Of a stretch of DNA of 64,000 bases, positions 11,901-26,200 are shown in pieces. Made by a program: the position numbers and the translations under genes. Source of the DNA: Bretschneidera sinensis (taxonomy: Eukaryota; Streptophyta; Magnoliopsida; Brassicales; Akaniaceae); assembly GCA_023935145.1 (NCBI GenBank), contig CM043698.1, positions 16,743,001 through 16,807,000 of the forward strand. Direction: 5' to 3'. The notes beneath the pieces were generated by a model. The model saw nothing but the letters and a program-made list of their open reading frames with translations. It made no database searches and had not been told where the DNA came from. The stretch's first letter is position 1; each line of letters begins with the position of its first letter.

Positions 11901-14900
11901 GAAATTATTATCCATCTTCTTAATGATACTGATTCTGCCACAAATGGTTCCAAAAAATGACTGAAAACCATAAACTGAAAGTTCTAGCACAATTAAAAGA
12001 TCGTTCTTAGTCAGATAAGATAGGTAAGTTACCATAAGATTTTAACCCTTTCTGATTATTAAAAATCTATTCCAATTTATTTGAGCAAAATTGCTATTTC
12101 AACATTTATCACGATATTTCATGTCTGCATCCTATACAAAGTTTCCACTTCCAGAATCCCAGAGTCCCAACACAAAAAACACTACCAATCCCACAACTTC
12201 TACTCAAACATCATCTCCAAGTCTGTACTCATTTACCTATGTTACCCTAACATTGACTACCAATGTTTCTTCTGTTAAAGGGGGCAAAAATAAATTGCAC
12301 CACACCAGCTCTTCAACAACGCCTTGTTTCACACATACATTGTCTGTGTGAGTGTTGTGCGCACACGTGTGTGTGTGTGTTCAAACAGATGTTATGTGGA
12401 GATGCATCTTCCAAGTGTGCATCCCCATCATTGTGCCACTATCAATAACAATGCTGCACTGTCAAACAAAAACAGCATCAATACCATTCCTCAGACAACA
12501 TTCAACACCATCTTTGACTATTTGTATGGTCACATATTAGATGAATACAAAGAATCTGCAGTAGCACAAGTGAATGAAAGAAATGGAGGGGGTTTTGCTA
12601 AGTGATAGACTCATTCAAACACATCAATCAAAGGTCCAACCAGTTTCCATCCTTTTCATCTATTCTTCAGAAACTATCAAACACTAATGCTTCTGCAGAA
12701 TCTGCAACATCACAAGTTCTACGTGCTCATCTCCCACGGTGATGCACACAACAGTGGCTTTTGTACTTTGTGGTTAACATTGTTTTGTAAGTAACGATGG
12801 TGGAAAATGGGTGGAAGTGGTGAATTGACAATGGTGATAGTGCAGGCAGATGCACACACATGCATTCATACATTCACGGATATACCATCATAACATAGTT
12901 GTCTAATAAAATCCAAATTAAAAAGATATGTTAGGAACTCACAGCAAAATCTTTCGGGACCAAGCTCACATTATGAGAAAGAAGCATTTCATATATATCA
13001 CGTGCAGAATGCCCAACAGCAAGAATAACTGCATCATATTTCAATTCCTGGCAATCAATCTGTAATTTGTTTCCTGAATCAGAAATTTTGACACCCACAA
13101 CACGCGCATCCTCTACGAGCAGATCATCTACCCTAGTCCCGAACTTGATAGTAACCTAGGCACATTAAAACAAGAAACATTAGAAGAAAAATCCAGAAGC
13201 ATGTATTAAAGAAGCAAACTTGACTGGTACTAGCTTTAGATAAAAAGTGCTGATTAAAAAACTCACCCCCAAGCTTCGAAGATGTTGCCGAAAGTTGCGG
13301 AGTAATGGAATCAGTCTATCCGTTCCTAAATGAGGCTTCCCATGAATCAATATATTTTCTGGAGCCCCAAAATTAACTAAGGTGTTCATAACCTAGGATG
13401 AAAATAGTGGCGAGTCAATTTCTTCATTGGCTAATAAATAATAAAATGATAAGACTTCAAAACTGCAACAGCATATCCTAGAAAAAGGGCAACATAAATA
13501 TAGTTATTTTTTCACTTTTCCAATTCTTTCAACATCTTGATTAATTTATCTTGAGCATAATATTAATCCCATATTTGGGATGAAACCTGTATGATAATCG
13601 TGGCAATGTGAATTGTCCACTCCATAGAAATGTTAAGCAAACTGATAGATCTATGGATAATGTATGTCCGTCTGTGATGATAAATTGCAGCATTCAAAAA
13701 CGAAGTATATCTTGTGCAATCAGTGTTGCATGCACGAAAGCATAATCCACTATATCATTGTATCTCCACATGAAAACATCTAATAAGTTTCTTATTAGAC
13801 ATAGAATCAATTAAATAGCTACCAGAAAACCAAGATAATTTTACTTATCATAAGAAATGTAATATCAGAGAACAGTTCAGTCTAAATCCTCGCCCTTAAC
13901 AGACCTCCACTGAGAGTGAAAAGTAAAACATTTGTATCAATTTAAGATGCAAGCAAGTATTCTAATGATAACAGGATGTCATCCTCAAGAGTAGGAGAAA
14001 TGCAGCAATGGCACTAGCCCAAACACACATGTAGTACTTTATAACAACACAAATATAAATAAACCAAACACGTATGTAGTACCATATAACAATGCAAATA
14101 TAAATAAATTAGACAAATATAATTTAAAAAAACGATGGAAAATAATCCTGACCGCTAAAACACTGTCACTGTTCCTTCCAATTCTAGTTACCAGCTTTCC
14201 ATCACTCCAGGTACCTGCGCCACCCTGCCAGGCATAAGTGCTTAAAATGACTTGGCATTGAACATACAAAGAAAACACACTGAGGAGCATAATGTAAAGA
14301 AGAAACAAAAATTTATTTGACTTCACAAAAACAGATTTCTACTTATATGCATGCACATGAAAATACGATGTCAGTCAAGATAGTATCCGTATTGTTCTTC
14401 ATATGCATTTCACAGAAGACAATAATTTGGTATATATGAAAGATAAACAGCAGCCAAGATAGACAACTCTATCTTTCATAAACGTTAAGAGTATGCAATT
14501 TTACATTAAGTTCAAGCGAATTACATCATAACCTTGTGACCAAGTTATGGTATATATACATGTACTCTTAAATAAAGGCCAAATATGGGTCCAACCACAC
14601 AAACCATATTAGCAACCAAAGAGCTTGCTTCTCATATTCTTCGAGCAACAAGCATTTCAGTTATGAATAATTGCAAAATTATGAACAAAATGAGAATGTA
14701 GAGGCCTTATCTCAAGATGATTAAAAGGAATTGCAGCATCACAAGTTCTTAGTTATGCATACATGTAAGACTCATGCAAAAGGCCATGTAGCAGAAAATC
14801 AAAGAACAAAATTATACACCTTGCTATCTCAAGCACGACTCAGGATCAGAAACGAGAGAAAATTTTGATCAAACTTGACCATCTCATTGACCAAAATGCA

Positions 14901-15496
14901 TCAAAAGATGGGTCAACATATCATTGTTATTTAGTAAGCCGACTATGGTCATCAAAATACAAACTGATTTGTCCATTTAGCTTAAGGGTTAGCTTTCCCT
15001 TCTACAGGCAACTCACAAGCATTGCAATTGGCCTTTCCTAGGGCAAACTGACTTAAACCAAGAGAGAGAGAGGATACACTTAACTTTATAAATAGCCACT
15101 AATAGCCTTATCTTAAATTATTGTCCCTACAAGGTGGGGGCCTTGAACCATAAATCTATAATACCCTAACCCCCTTTGGCTCATGAAATAGCATTCTAAT
15201 TGGAGACAAAACCCAGGTTTAGGTTACAGTTACCACTAGACTTTACCATCATCCTGAATAACTTTATCCTGAAAAAGATATTGTACTACTGTATTTTATT
15301 GACACAAATATCTCCACAACCTCCCTTAAGAAGTACTTTGGACTTTTGAGGACCAGTTCTGATAAGCTTAGCGTAACCTCCTCTTTAATATATTGCTCCA
15401 ATTTTCTCCAATTTGATGTCAACTTCCATTATAAATCATTCTCATCATTATTGAACCTAAAAAAAAGTATAAATGTGTGTGACATAAAAAAAGGTA

Positions 15497-15527
<31 letters not shown>

Positions 15528-18500
15528 CAAAATAATATTCTTTCACAAGTGAATGTCATGTGAAGAGTGACTATCAGAAATCAGACTGTGGCCATTTTAC
15601 TACACTTTTTCTATGAGTTGTGTATAAGCCTAAGTTGCTAATTCAAAAAAATATTCAAACAGACCAAAGAAATTAAAAGGGAGAAAAGAGTGGTACTAAA
15701 TCAAAGAGAAAATCAGATTCAACTATCTTGTTCAGGAAACTTCAATGTAGACAACAAATCAAAGTAACTAGTTCCAACTTGATAAGCGCAATTGATTCAT
15801 CATTAAGTTCTAGCTAAATTTTTATTATATGAATAGCTATTCGCTCAGTCATCAGCATGCAGCAGTATCATTAAGATCAATAGCCCAAATTCAAGAGGTG
15901 GTTCATTCACGATAAAAAAAGTTAAAACTCAAATAATGCAACAGATTATTATTTGATATACTAAAATAACCTTGAACAAAGTACTAAGTGAATCGAGGTT
16001 TAACCTCCCCAAAGCAAAAATTGCTTTCCGATTCTAAAATTCGACGAACTACTAAAGCACCAATGTCGCGTCCCCTCTGTTCAACTGCTTGACCTCTTTC
16101 TATCAAGGTAACATCTGCGCCAAATTCTGCAAGAACAAGAGAAGCAAACAAGCCAGATGGACCACTACCCACAACTGCTATTTTTGGTTTTCTGATTGTT
16201 GGGTACTTGTATGATTCCCGAGAACCAGTGAAAATTTCACGCTCAGTTTCTCTTGACAATGTACCATTGCTGATTCTTTTACAACCATGTATTATACTGA
16301 TCAAGTCACCACAAACTCTTGCAGAAGGCATATGTTCAACAAGCCCAATTTTAAGCTCCAACCGAGAAATGAAGTCATAAGTATGAGGCTCCAGACTTAG
16401 AAGTTCACTTACATCCATGTCCACAGTGTATACAAACTTGGGCTCCTTCAATATCTGAAAACCATCAGCAAAGTGAATTAGAACAACACAAACATAACTG
16501 CAACTCTAACACTGTTATTTCCATTTTTTTTAAAATAAAATTAATTAACCAACACATGGAAAGTTCTTCCTTTTTTCAATAGCCATCAAATGGAAAATTC
16601 ACGATAAACGAAAATAAACTAATTGGACCTAATACAAGATAAAGGACCAGTGATACTGTACAACCTTTTCCATATATACACTGTACAATTTTGTTCTAAA
16701 ATGCATAAATGTAAATTTGCATCATAAAGTAGATATGTTACATGTGATCCAGAAGATGTGGCACTAAACACAGTCAAAAGGCAAACACAATCAAAAGGCT
16801 AGACTCCTCATGAAACAATGTAATTATTCAAGTGCATGGTCATTAAAAAAAATTACGATGGTTACATAGGCCAGTCAATATTTCAAGAGCAAACGTTCAG
16901 TGTAACAAGTGAAGCTTGCACCATTCTACTACAATTTTCCCCTCTTTGTACTGGATGACCGAAAAATCTATTTTGTTTTCAAGCATTCCCTAATACTTTC
17001 AGCATTCAGTTGACACCAATAAATTACAGATTTTAGCAAACCAAATTTTCTGTAAGGGCTTTTTCATGGTAGATTGTGTTTCTAACTATTTGAAAATTAT
17101 ACCATTATCCCAAAATACCAACTTTAGGTAAGAATTATCACTAATGCCAGAACAAAGATGGCGTTTCTATCTTTTTTAAAAATATACTAGGAGAATTACA
17201 TAAAACAAACTTGGTTAGCTGTGTGGCTACTAGTGATTCAGGGACACTTGTTCAGAGTGATTTAGAATTCTAGCCCAAGTCAGTGAAGCACCAAAAATTG
17301 AAAATATAGCTCTGCTAAGGTAAATATTTTATACATCCTGTAAACTATCTTTCCCCAAGGATTTATACTAGATGACATCTTTGCTTAATCACACCTCGCG
17401 AGATGAAACATGAAAACATGGCAGCCCTCTAAAAGCATAGAGATGTATCTGATACTGAGGGATATCTTTGAATCCATGTAGGTAAAGTTAAAATCAAATA
17501 GCTAGATGAACTTTTTGTTCAAAATCATTGGATAGAACTACAAAGATAACCTATCTGATTTCATGCGGTCGATTACTTACTCATCTTATACTTCTTTTAA
17601 CAATCATTTTCTTCTTATAAAAAAACAATCATTTTCTTAAAGAAGGTCAGAGGATCATAATACTGGCAATAGCTTCAGCAGCCATGCCCAATGTTAATAC
17701 CTCTTACACTAACAAGATACAACAAGACTCCTTCTTATTGTTAATAAATTCCCTTCCTTTTCTTTGTTTCTTTTAGAAATTCATGTAGAAGACGTATAGA
17801 ATCCAGGACAAAATAAAGAAAACACAAGAGAAAGGAACAACATGAGCCAACAATGTCATCAGGAACAAAAAGATGACCAACCTAAAAAGTCTGTTATACA
17901 ATGTCATCTAAATTCTGGAATAACTAGACACCAAAAGATAACCAAACAAGTTATTTTCCTCGTAGACAACAAAAAACTAACCAAATAAGTAATCCTTCTT
18001 GTTATCAAGACGCAAATACATTCATAAGGTACTTTAATGAAATAGTAACTAGTTTCACATGGAACTGACCTTCCTCGCATCAAAAGATTTCCGAACAACT
18101 GAGAACGCTTCTTGTGGCAGCATTGAAGCAACCTGGCAAAATAGAGAACGATAAATTCTAATGGGAATTATCCAACTGCAACGAAATTGCAAAAAAAAAA
18201 AAGCAAACAAATTCAATGGATTGATTCGTTTTCTTGCTCGGAAGTTTGAGCCGCCAATTTTTCATGATGACAATTAAAATAAATAGAACATAAAAGTCAA
18301 TTTCTCCATTTCATAAATTTTATCATGATCGATTTTCTGAGAAACCAATCAGAATAACATCAATTTACCATCCGCAATTCCAAAAAAATATTTTTTAATA
18401 AAAAAAAACCTTCTTTGTTAACTTCCTACTCGTAAATGTTAACGGTCTTACTAATTTAACAAGTCTCTCCCTCGTTTTCCGAAACTAAACAAATACAAAG

Positions 18501-18917
18501 CCAAATTTTTCACTAATACATTTTGTTTTTTCTCTTCTTTTTCATTTTACTCAACTTTTCCCCAGTAACCAAACAACATTTTACCGGAAACTCGAGGACT
18601 TTGGCGATCTCTTGCAGCAAGCCGTCAGAGACGCCGAGAAAGTCCTTTCCGGGATCGTTTTGGACCGAAACGCCGAGCTTGGAGAGCCTCCAAACACCCT
18701 CGAACTTGTTGTCAACATTGGAAATGGAATCTTTCTGCTTCAATTTGAGCTTCTTCTTCTCCGATGGGTACCTCTGTTTCCCTGTTCTCTTTGCGCAGAG
18801 GATCAGGTGTCTTTCGTGACGAGGATAAGGAACTCTCGGGGTGTGATAAGGGAATCTATGATTAGGGTTTGATGAGTGGAGAGGGAGAGGGAGGAGCCTG
18901 GAGTGGAGCAGTGACAT
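8904..18917 (-). CDS. PDE327: plastid FAD/NAD(P)-binding oxidoreductase, PDE327-like (COG2509)
   Basis: Thirteen coding exons, in minus-strand order: 18585-18917, 18070-18132, 16005-16454, 14153-14224, 13267-13392, 12943-13155, 11788-11835, 10919-11080, 10204-10365, 9719-9812, 9524-9642, 9370-9414, 8904-9137. All junctions are GT-AG and keep frame, giving 2121 nt and 706 aa, close to my memory of Arabidopsis PDE327 (At4g30720). The first about 45 residues are Ser/Arg/Pro/His-rich with almost no acidic residues, as in a chloroplast transit peptide. KIAVVGSGPSG (about 223-233) is the dinucleotide-binding GxGxxG motif, followed by an ERG acidic end. GEGGAGTWSDGK spans an exon junction (about 281-292). 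Near the C-terminus GLYPVGEGAGYAGG closes the FAD site. The family consists of predicted flavin dehydrogenases of unknown substrate; loss in Arabidopsis gives pigment defects. No stop or frameshift is seen. The start is the first ATG of an exon whose frame opens with the transit peptide. Confidence 0.92.
15501..15527. repeat. (TG)n microsatellite in intron
   Basis: About 13 TG dinucleotides inside the 1.8-kb third intron (14225-16004) of the PDE327-like gene. Confidence 0.95.
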
Positions 18918-19038
18918 AGTCTGTGATGGTAGTGTTCTCTTTTCCGTTTGAGTTGGGGATAAGGAACGTTAAAATTTTGTGAAAACAGGTTTGCTCAAAG
19001 CTACTCCAATTCAAAAGAAAAAGAAAAAGAAAAAGAGC

Positions 19039-19402
19039 AAAGGCTAAATTCCACTATAGGTCCTATAGTTTGCCCCCTCGTCATATTGATCTATAACTTT
19101 CAATTCTGACAAATAAGTCTCTCAACTATTAATTTTATCCAATTAAACCCTCTAATAAAGTAAAATAGACCAATTTAGAAATGCGATTAATTTATTTAAC
19201 CACGTGTTACACTAAAGCATTGTCGACACGTGTGTCCACAAGATGAGATTATTTTGTTAGTATTGCCCTTATAAGAATTTGATGGGTGATGATTTATGTG
19301 TACAAAGTTGATAATTGTGTAATTTATTAGTCCTAAATGAAAATATGAAGATCAATTTGATCAAAGACGCAAATTACATGAACTAGTAGTGATTTAACCA
19401 AA
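19039..19402. mobile_element. putative MITE with degenerate terminal inverted repeats
   Basis: The left end reads AAAGGCTAAATTCCACTAT and the reverse complement of the right end reads TTTGGTTAAATCACTACTAG. The two align over about 30 bases with scattered mismatches, and both run into a TAGTTTGC or TAATTTGC word. The interior holds ACGTG words at about 19201 and 19229 and no coding frame. It lies just upstream of the PDE327-like start codon. Superfamily is not assigned; Mutator-like is one possibility. Confidence 0.5.
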
Positions 19403-21430
19403 TACTTTTCTACAATAGTTTCTATTTTCTTCTTGCATGCTTTTTTTCTTTTTATTTGAAAATATTAAAATAATTTTGTAAACAAATATAATCCCATTAT
19501 GAATTTAAGTTGATGTTAATTGCTAAGATTTATTTTGACAATTATTTATTGAAATAGAAAAATATTAACCACAAGAAAACAAATTATATTGGCAATGTTT
19601 GAGAATTTTTTTTCAAGTAAACTTAAATCAATTTATTTAAATATTTTTAAATAATTTTTTTATTTTAAAACGATTTAAATAAATTGATTTAAACTTGTTT
19701 GAAAAACTTCTCCGATAATACCATAGAACAAAAAAAGTTTACAAGTAATAAGGAATATGATTGCATCTCGAGGTAAATTAGAGTTAATTGATCAGAAGTC
19801 TTTGAACTCTAACATTATAATAAAATTACTTTGACAAAATAAAATATAAATGATAAAATATATTTTATATTTTGTTAGGGATTAAAAAACTTCAGTTTTC
19901 TTTTCGTATTTTGATAAATTAGAATCTGTTTTCATCAAATTACATGTGTTTTCCTATTAATTCATTTTATGCGGTATTTTGGCACAATCGAAAAATATGA
20001 GAGAAGAAAATAAACGGAAAGAAAAAAAAAAAGGATGGTTGCGAGAGGTCCACGGGAAGATTTTTGGAGTTGGTCTCATGGAGATTTACATCCATGACTA
20101 AATAAATCAAACTCTGCACGTTTTAGCCTTCTTGGGTTTGTTTTGTTTTGCGTTTTGTTGGTCTACTTTGAGTGTGAATTTGGCTTTATAAAATGTTTTT
20201 TTTTTTTATCCAAAATCAAGTATTGATTCCCACGTTCGATCAAATTCCAGCATTTCGAGACAAAATTCTTATCATCGAACTTATACGTGGTTTGTTTTAC
20301 ATTTGAAATGAAATTAAGTGTTTACAAGTTGTTAAACAATTATTATATTTGTTTTTATGGTATATATTTTTGCACATGTATAAAAATTTATGTTTTTTAT
20401 TATTAAGTTTTAAAAATAATTCTATTTATGAATAATGTTTAAAATGATTACAATTCAATTAATTGAAACCACGTAATTTATTATGTATCGAAAAAAAAAA
20501 ACTCGTGATTTGTTATGAAAATTGATCATACTACATGACATTTCAACCTTAATTTTTAATGTAATTTTGTTTTTTGAGAATTACATCCAATCAAGATCAA
20601 TGGTTTATAATATATGTGCATCATCAAGAAAAAATATTAAATTAAACAATTATTAGTATTTTCTTATGAAATGTTTTATGGACAATAAATTGATTTTATT
20701 ACTTTTACGTTACATTTGACTGTTTGGAATTGAAATGAAATTGTATTATTTTTCAATTATTTTTTTATTAAAAAAATACAATTCATCTCAATTATAATTT
20801 AAGGCTTTAATTTCAGACAGCTATACATAACGTTAAAAAAAATACTAAATTCACATCTAAATTGATTGGATCAACTCTAAAAAAAACAAAACAACGTGGT
20901 TTTGTCATGGATCCAACCATTTAAGGGTGGACTTAGCATTGCTATACTTTTTATTCTCTTAGAACTTCATATTTAATTATATTATATATATATAAATGTT
21001 TTATATAATTAATTAAAATAATTTTCATAATTTCTTTAGCTTATACCCGCAGCATCTCGCAAGTTGGTCACTAATATGCTTTATATATGTGATTTTATTA
21101 CTTCAAGAGGCTTTCTTCTTCAACAGTATTCTCACCAAGCATTTAGTATTTTCCCACCAAGCAAACTATAAATCTATTATTTTACAGGCACTTTTGTTTC
21201 CTAAAAATCAAACAGAACCAGATAAAGGTTAAGAAAAACAATTCACACATTAATAATGTAGCGCTCCATCACTCTCAAATCCTTGTTAATTCGGGCTGTT
21301 TACTATTAAGCTCAATCCAAAAGAGAAGAAACAAAGTTTAAACAATTGCTCAATAATCACCATACATTTACCAAAAGAAAATACAAAAATTTGTGTTTCG
21401 CCATAATTATTTGACTTGAATTATACATCG
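19403..21430. other. gene-free AT-rich intergenic DNA
   Basis: Long A/T runs with no protein-like frame and no RNA gene recognisable. A moderately GC-richer patch at about 20030-20170 does not extend into a coding region. Confidence 0.6.
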
Positions 21431-21625
21431 ATTTGGTCATATCAATGAATCAATAGTTTAATAAGTAAATCAAGTGATCGAATTGCATGAATAATTAAAA
21501 TATGAATTAAAATTAAAAACATTGATTGCAATAAAAAAATAAAAATGATTCACATGTATAATTCAATTGTTTTCAAACTGTTAAATTTTGAGTTATGAAA
21601 ATTAAGCTATTTTATGGGCAACTAG
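21431..21625 (+). repeat. direct repeat, left copy (pair with 29832-30018)
   Basis: From TTTGGTC through ATCAATGAATCAATAGTTTA to GAAAATTAAGCTATTTTAT this segment matches 29832-30018 in the same orientation at roughly 90 percent by eye. The two copies bracket about 8.2 kb that contains the copia element. Immediately after this copy comes ACTAGCTTTGAACCCGTGCG, whose reverse complement ends CTAGT after a GCACGGG word, reminiscent of a Helitron 3' end. That reading is tentative. Confidence 0.75.
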
Positions 21626-22876
21626 CTTTGAACCCGTGCGAATATTTTGTTCATGAAAACAAAATATGAGAAAAAAACAATAATTAAAAAATAATTTATT
21701 TTATGATAATAAACATTTGAATTAAATAAAAAAGTATATATTTTTAAAAGAGGAAGGTATGCATTTTTAATTTAAAGCGTTATTTTTTTTGTTGTCTAAA
21801 TATCCATAAAATAGTACTTGCTGCAAAAAATGGTATATATTTTCTCCCCTTATGTAACAATATATTGATCGTAACATAATAGAAAATAATTTTAATATTA
21901 AATTTTTTGTTGTTTTAGACCTGTATATAACTATCTTCTTTTTTAGAATTATTTACCATGCTATTATTCCTCTTGTGTTGCACACCAATCGATGTGATTG
22001 ATGATTTATTTGTCATCCAAGATGCTAATTGTTTTTCCTAATATAACAATATTTAGTTTAGTTTTTATTAAAATAGTGCCAATTTGGTTTTTTTTCCTAA
22101 TATCTAAAATAAAATTTATTTAATTTTAAGGAATATAAATGTAAGTATGCCAATTTGAAACATTTTTTAGATAATATTATAAATTAATTTGATTAAGTTT
22201 AATAATTAAAATTAAAATAAACAAAAATTTCATTATAATTTTAAGAGATAGTTACAAAAATTAAAGCAGATACTAAGACTTCTAATAGATAACTACTAAA
22301 ATTGAGGTCATTATGGATATATATTTATAAAGTAAATATTTTTAAAGCAACAATATTCATGATATATTTAATTTAGATTATAATAATGTTTATTTTTTAT
22401 TTTTTTGCTAATGAAACATCCATTAAATAAATATATTAATCCCGTATTTTATAAATATATATTAAAAAAATTCTCACTATTATATTTAAATTTGGTATAT
22501 TTCAATATTTAAACTTAACTTATTTTATTTTAAAAATCTTGCATTTTTATTGCCTTTATCTATATTTATTACATTTTTTCTCTTTATTATATTCAAAATA
22601 TTTTTTATCTAATAACTTTTCAACTACTCATTATATCCAATTTTTTTATCAGATCTATTAACCTATTCATTTCCTTGGTATATTTAAATTTTGTATTTAT
22701 TCATTGTACTAAAATTTTGCATATTTTAATATTCAGTCTATCTTACTTCATCTTAATATTTTTACATTTTTATCTATTAGTTTTTTATTCAAAATTCGTA
22801 ACTTAATATAAAAATTATGATGCTTCATCTTTAAAATATCTTATTTTTATCAGTATCTATTAACTAATGAGACCCC
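21626..22876. other. gene-free AT-rich DNA
   Basis: Extremely AT-rich sequence with no coding or RNA signal, ending at the target duplication of the copia element. Confidence 0.6.
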
Positions 22877-22881
22877 GTACA

Positions 22882-23275
22882 TGTTACAAGAAAATGAAAC
22901 TCTTGAAAGAATACAATATTGAGCAAAAGTAAATAAGGTAGAAGAAATATTGATTTACTGGTGTTTTTCATTCATTAACCAATAGCCTTTAAATAGGCAG
23001 TACACCAACGAATAGATCCAAACTAATAACACCAAACTCGGCACTACATATCGTGCAAGCACCACACATCATGCAAAACAACCTATCCTATAAACTAAGT
23101 AAAACAAAAAACCATGACCATAAAAACTAGAAACTGACCTATAGACTAGGTAAAACAAAAGACCATGACCATAAAAACTGGACACGTACAATAACCATAA
23201 AGCCACAAATTCGAAATATCCTATGACCTGGACAAACTAAAAGACACAAATACTTGAGTAAAATTATTTTTAACA
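22882..23275 (-). repeat. 3' LTR of the copia element (left side)
   Basis: It begins TGTTACAAGAAAATG and ends TTTTTAACA on the plus strand, 394 bp, and matches 27596-27988 nearly end to end. Within the LTR a short sub-repeat, CCATGACCATAAAAACT, occurs twice about 50 bp apart. Confidence 0.95.
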
Positions 23276-23287
23276 TTCCCTCCTGTA
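23276..23287 (-). other. polypurine tract of the copia element
   Basis: On the minus strand CAGGAGGGAA lies directly against the 3' LTR, the usual position of the plus-strand primer in LTR elements. Confidence 0.8.
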
Positions 23288-26200
23288 AACTGAAAGTTGT
23301 CAAACATTCAGTTTAAAGAATATCAACTGCGAACTTCAAACTAAACTTTCCAAAGTGCAGACCCCGAGCAACTCCCTTAGCTTCTGAAACAAAGGTATTT
23401 TGAGAGGTTTGGTAAATATGTAAGCGATTTGGTCTTCACTTATGCAGAAGATAAGATTAATCACTTCATCTTTTGTAAAATCCCTAAGAAGTGATACTTT
23501 ACATCTATATGCTTGCTTCGTCCATGCAAAACAGGATTTTTGGAAAGTTTAATTGCTAAACTGTTATCACAGTAAATTGAAGTGGCTCCTTGTTGCTTGA
23601 ACTGAAGCTCTTCAAGAATTCTCCTTAGCCAAAAAGCTTGACATGCACATGAAGTTGCAGCTATGAATTTAGCTTCGGTTGTTGATAAAGTGACAATTGG
23701 TTGTTTCTTTGAAGACTATGAGACAGCTCCTGAACCCAGCATAAAAGCATACCCCGAAGTGCTTTTTCTATCATCTTGATCTCCAGCATAATCACTATCA
23801 ATAAATCCCATCAAATCTAAATTGTCTCCGTTCTAGTAGAGCAACCCAAAATCAGCAGTACCTTGCAAGTAACAAAAAATCCTCTTTGCAGCTAGAAGAT
23901 GCATCTCTCTTAGGTTCTCCATATATCTGCTAATAAGACTTACAACATACATTATATCATGTCTTGTTGCAGTCAAATACATCAAGCTTCCCACAATCTG
24001 CTTATAAGGGTGTTGTCAACCCTCATTTCTTCTGGATCTTTGATGAGCTTCAAACCTACTTCAGTTGGTGTGCTAACAGGATTGCAATTCTTCATTTGAA
24101 ACCTGTCTAAAATTTCTCGCACATACTTCTTTTGAGAAATAAAAATTCCAGCTGTAGATTGCGTCACTTCAATACTAAGAAAATAGTGCATCATTCTAAT
24201 ATCAGACATATCAAATTCAACCATCATAAATTTCTTAAATTTTCCAAACATGGCACTATCATTTCCAGTATAAATAAGATCATCCACATATAAGCACATA
24301 ATGAGCATATTTCTTCCATCACCAATTTTAATATATAGTGTATACTCATGTGGACATTTTTTAAATCCCTAATTGGAAAAATAAGCATCTATACGATTAT
24401 ACCAAGCTCTCAGCGCTTGTTTTAGTCCATATAATGCCTTTTTTAATTTATACACCTTATGCTCATCCCCAATCTTAATATAACCAGGAGATTGATCAAT
24501 AAATACCTGTTCTTCCAAGTTTCCATGTAAGAAAGCCGATTTCACATCCAACTGAAAGATAGGCCATGAGTTTTGAGCCGTCAATGCAATCACCAATCAG
24601 ATTGTATTAAGTCATGCTACTGGAGCAAAAACTTCTCTATAGTCCACACCAAACTCTTGCTTATAGCCTTTAGCTACTACGCGTGCCTTGTACTTGTTGA
24701 CTTCACCGTTCTCCTTCAATTTTGTCTTGTACACCCACTTGACACCAATTGTCTTGTGCCCTTTTGGAAGTTCAATCAACTCCCAAGTATTATTCCTTTC
24801 AATTGTTGCAATTTCTTCATCCATCACATTTCGCCATTTTGATTCTTTGACAACCGCTTCAAAAATGGTAGATCACAATACGAGAATAGAGCAAAGTGTG
24901 TAATTGGGTCCTCAGATTGGTCAATCTCGGTTACCTCATAATCGGTCATCCATGCAGGCCTTCTTCTAGCACGTTATGGTTGTTGTTCATCTTGAGTAGT
25001 TATTGGAACTGGTTGTTGCTCATTCTCTACTGGCTGCCTTCCATATTCTTTTTCTCCATCAAAATCAGCAAGAATTTTTTGTCCAACTGGTTGTTGCTCA
25101 TTCTCTACTGGCTGCCTTCCATCTTCTTTTTTTCCATCAAAATCAGCAAGAATTTTTTTGTCCAATAACATTGTTGTTCCATAGGTAGAATCTCTCTTCA
25201 TCAAAAACTACATCGCGGCTGATAATAATTTTCTTGATACTAGGATTGTATAACTTATAAGCTTTTGACTGATCACTAACACCAAGAAAAATGCATTTTT
25301 TTCCTTTGTTGTCTAGCTTCTTCCTCTTCTTATATGGAATATGGGCATAAGTAATACACCCAAAAATTCTGAAATTATCTACTGATGGTCTTCGTTCGCT
25401 CCAAGCTTCCTCTGGTGTAATATATTAAACAGCCAGAGTGGGACTTCTATTCAAAATATGAATGCTTCAATTGACTGCTTCAGGCCATAAATTTTTCGGA
25501 TTACCGTTCTTTATCAAAAGACTTCCCACCATATTCAGAATAGTGCGGTTTTTTCTCTTGGAAACTTCATTTTGTTGGGGCGTGTACGCTGTTGTAAGTT
25601 GCCTCTTGATTTTATGAAACTCACAAAAATTTGCAAATTCAAGCGAGTTGTATTCTCCACTATGATCTGTGTAAAGAATTTTGATTGGACTTGCAACTTC
25701 TTTTTCAACAAGTGCTTTGTAATTTTGAAAGGTTGCAAAAGTTTCAGATTTGTCCTGCAAAAAAAATACCTAATTTTTTTTACTATAATCATTAATGAAG
25801 GTAATTATGTATCTTTTGCCTCCATTAGATGATGGATTTATTGGCCCACAAATATCATAATGAACTAGCTCTAGCAGCTTCTTTGCTCTCCATGATTTTT
25901 CTTGCGAAAATTGATTATGGTGTTGTTTGCTAACAACACATTCTTTACAAACTTCAGAAGAAGCTACAATTTGAGGAAGACCAGTCACCATATTTTTCTG
26001 CTGTAGAATTTTCAATCCACCAAAGTTTAAGTGACCATAGAGAAAATTCCATAGCTATGCGGCATCCTTCAATTTTGTTGAGAAGCATGAATGAGTGGTG
26101 GTGTGGAGATAAAGCAGAAACATCCGATTTGTCATCATATTGACTTGAGTAATCAAGCCCAATTTTACATCTTCAATTCGACATGCTTCATCTTTGATAG

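Noticed and set aside
12081..12605. Overlapping plus-strand frames of 60-93 codons
   Set aside because: They lie in the intron between PDE327 exons 12943-13155 and 11788-11835 on the opposite strand, overlap in three frames and match no family.
24573..25188. Plus-strand frames in the copia region
   Set aside because: Antisense shadows of the RT and integrase fragments; the minus-strand readings carry the family motifs.
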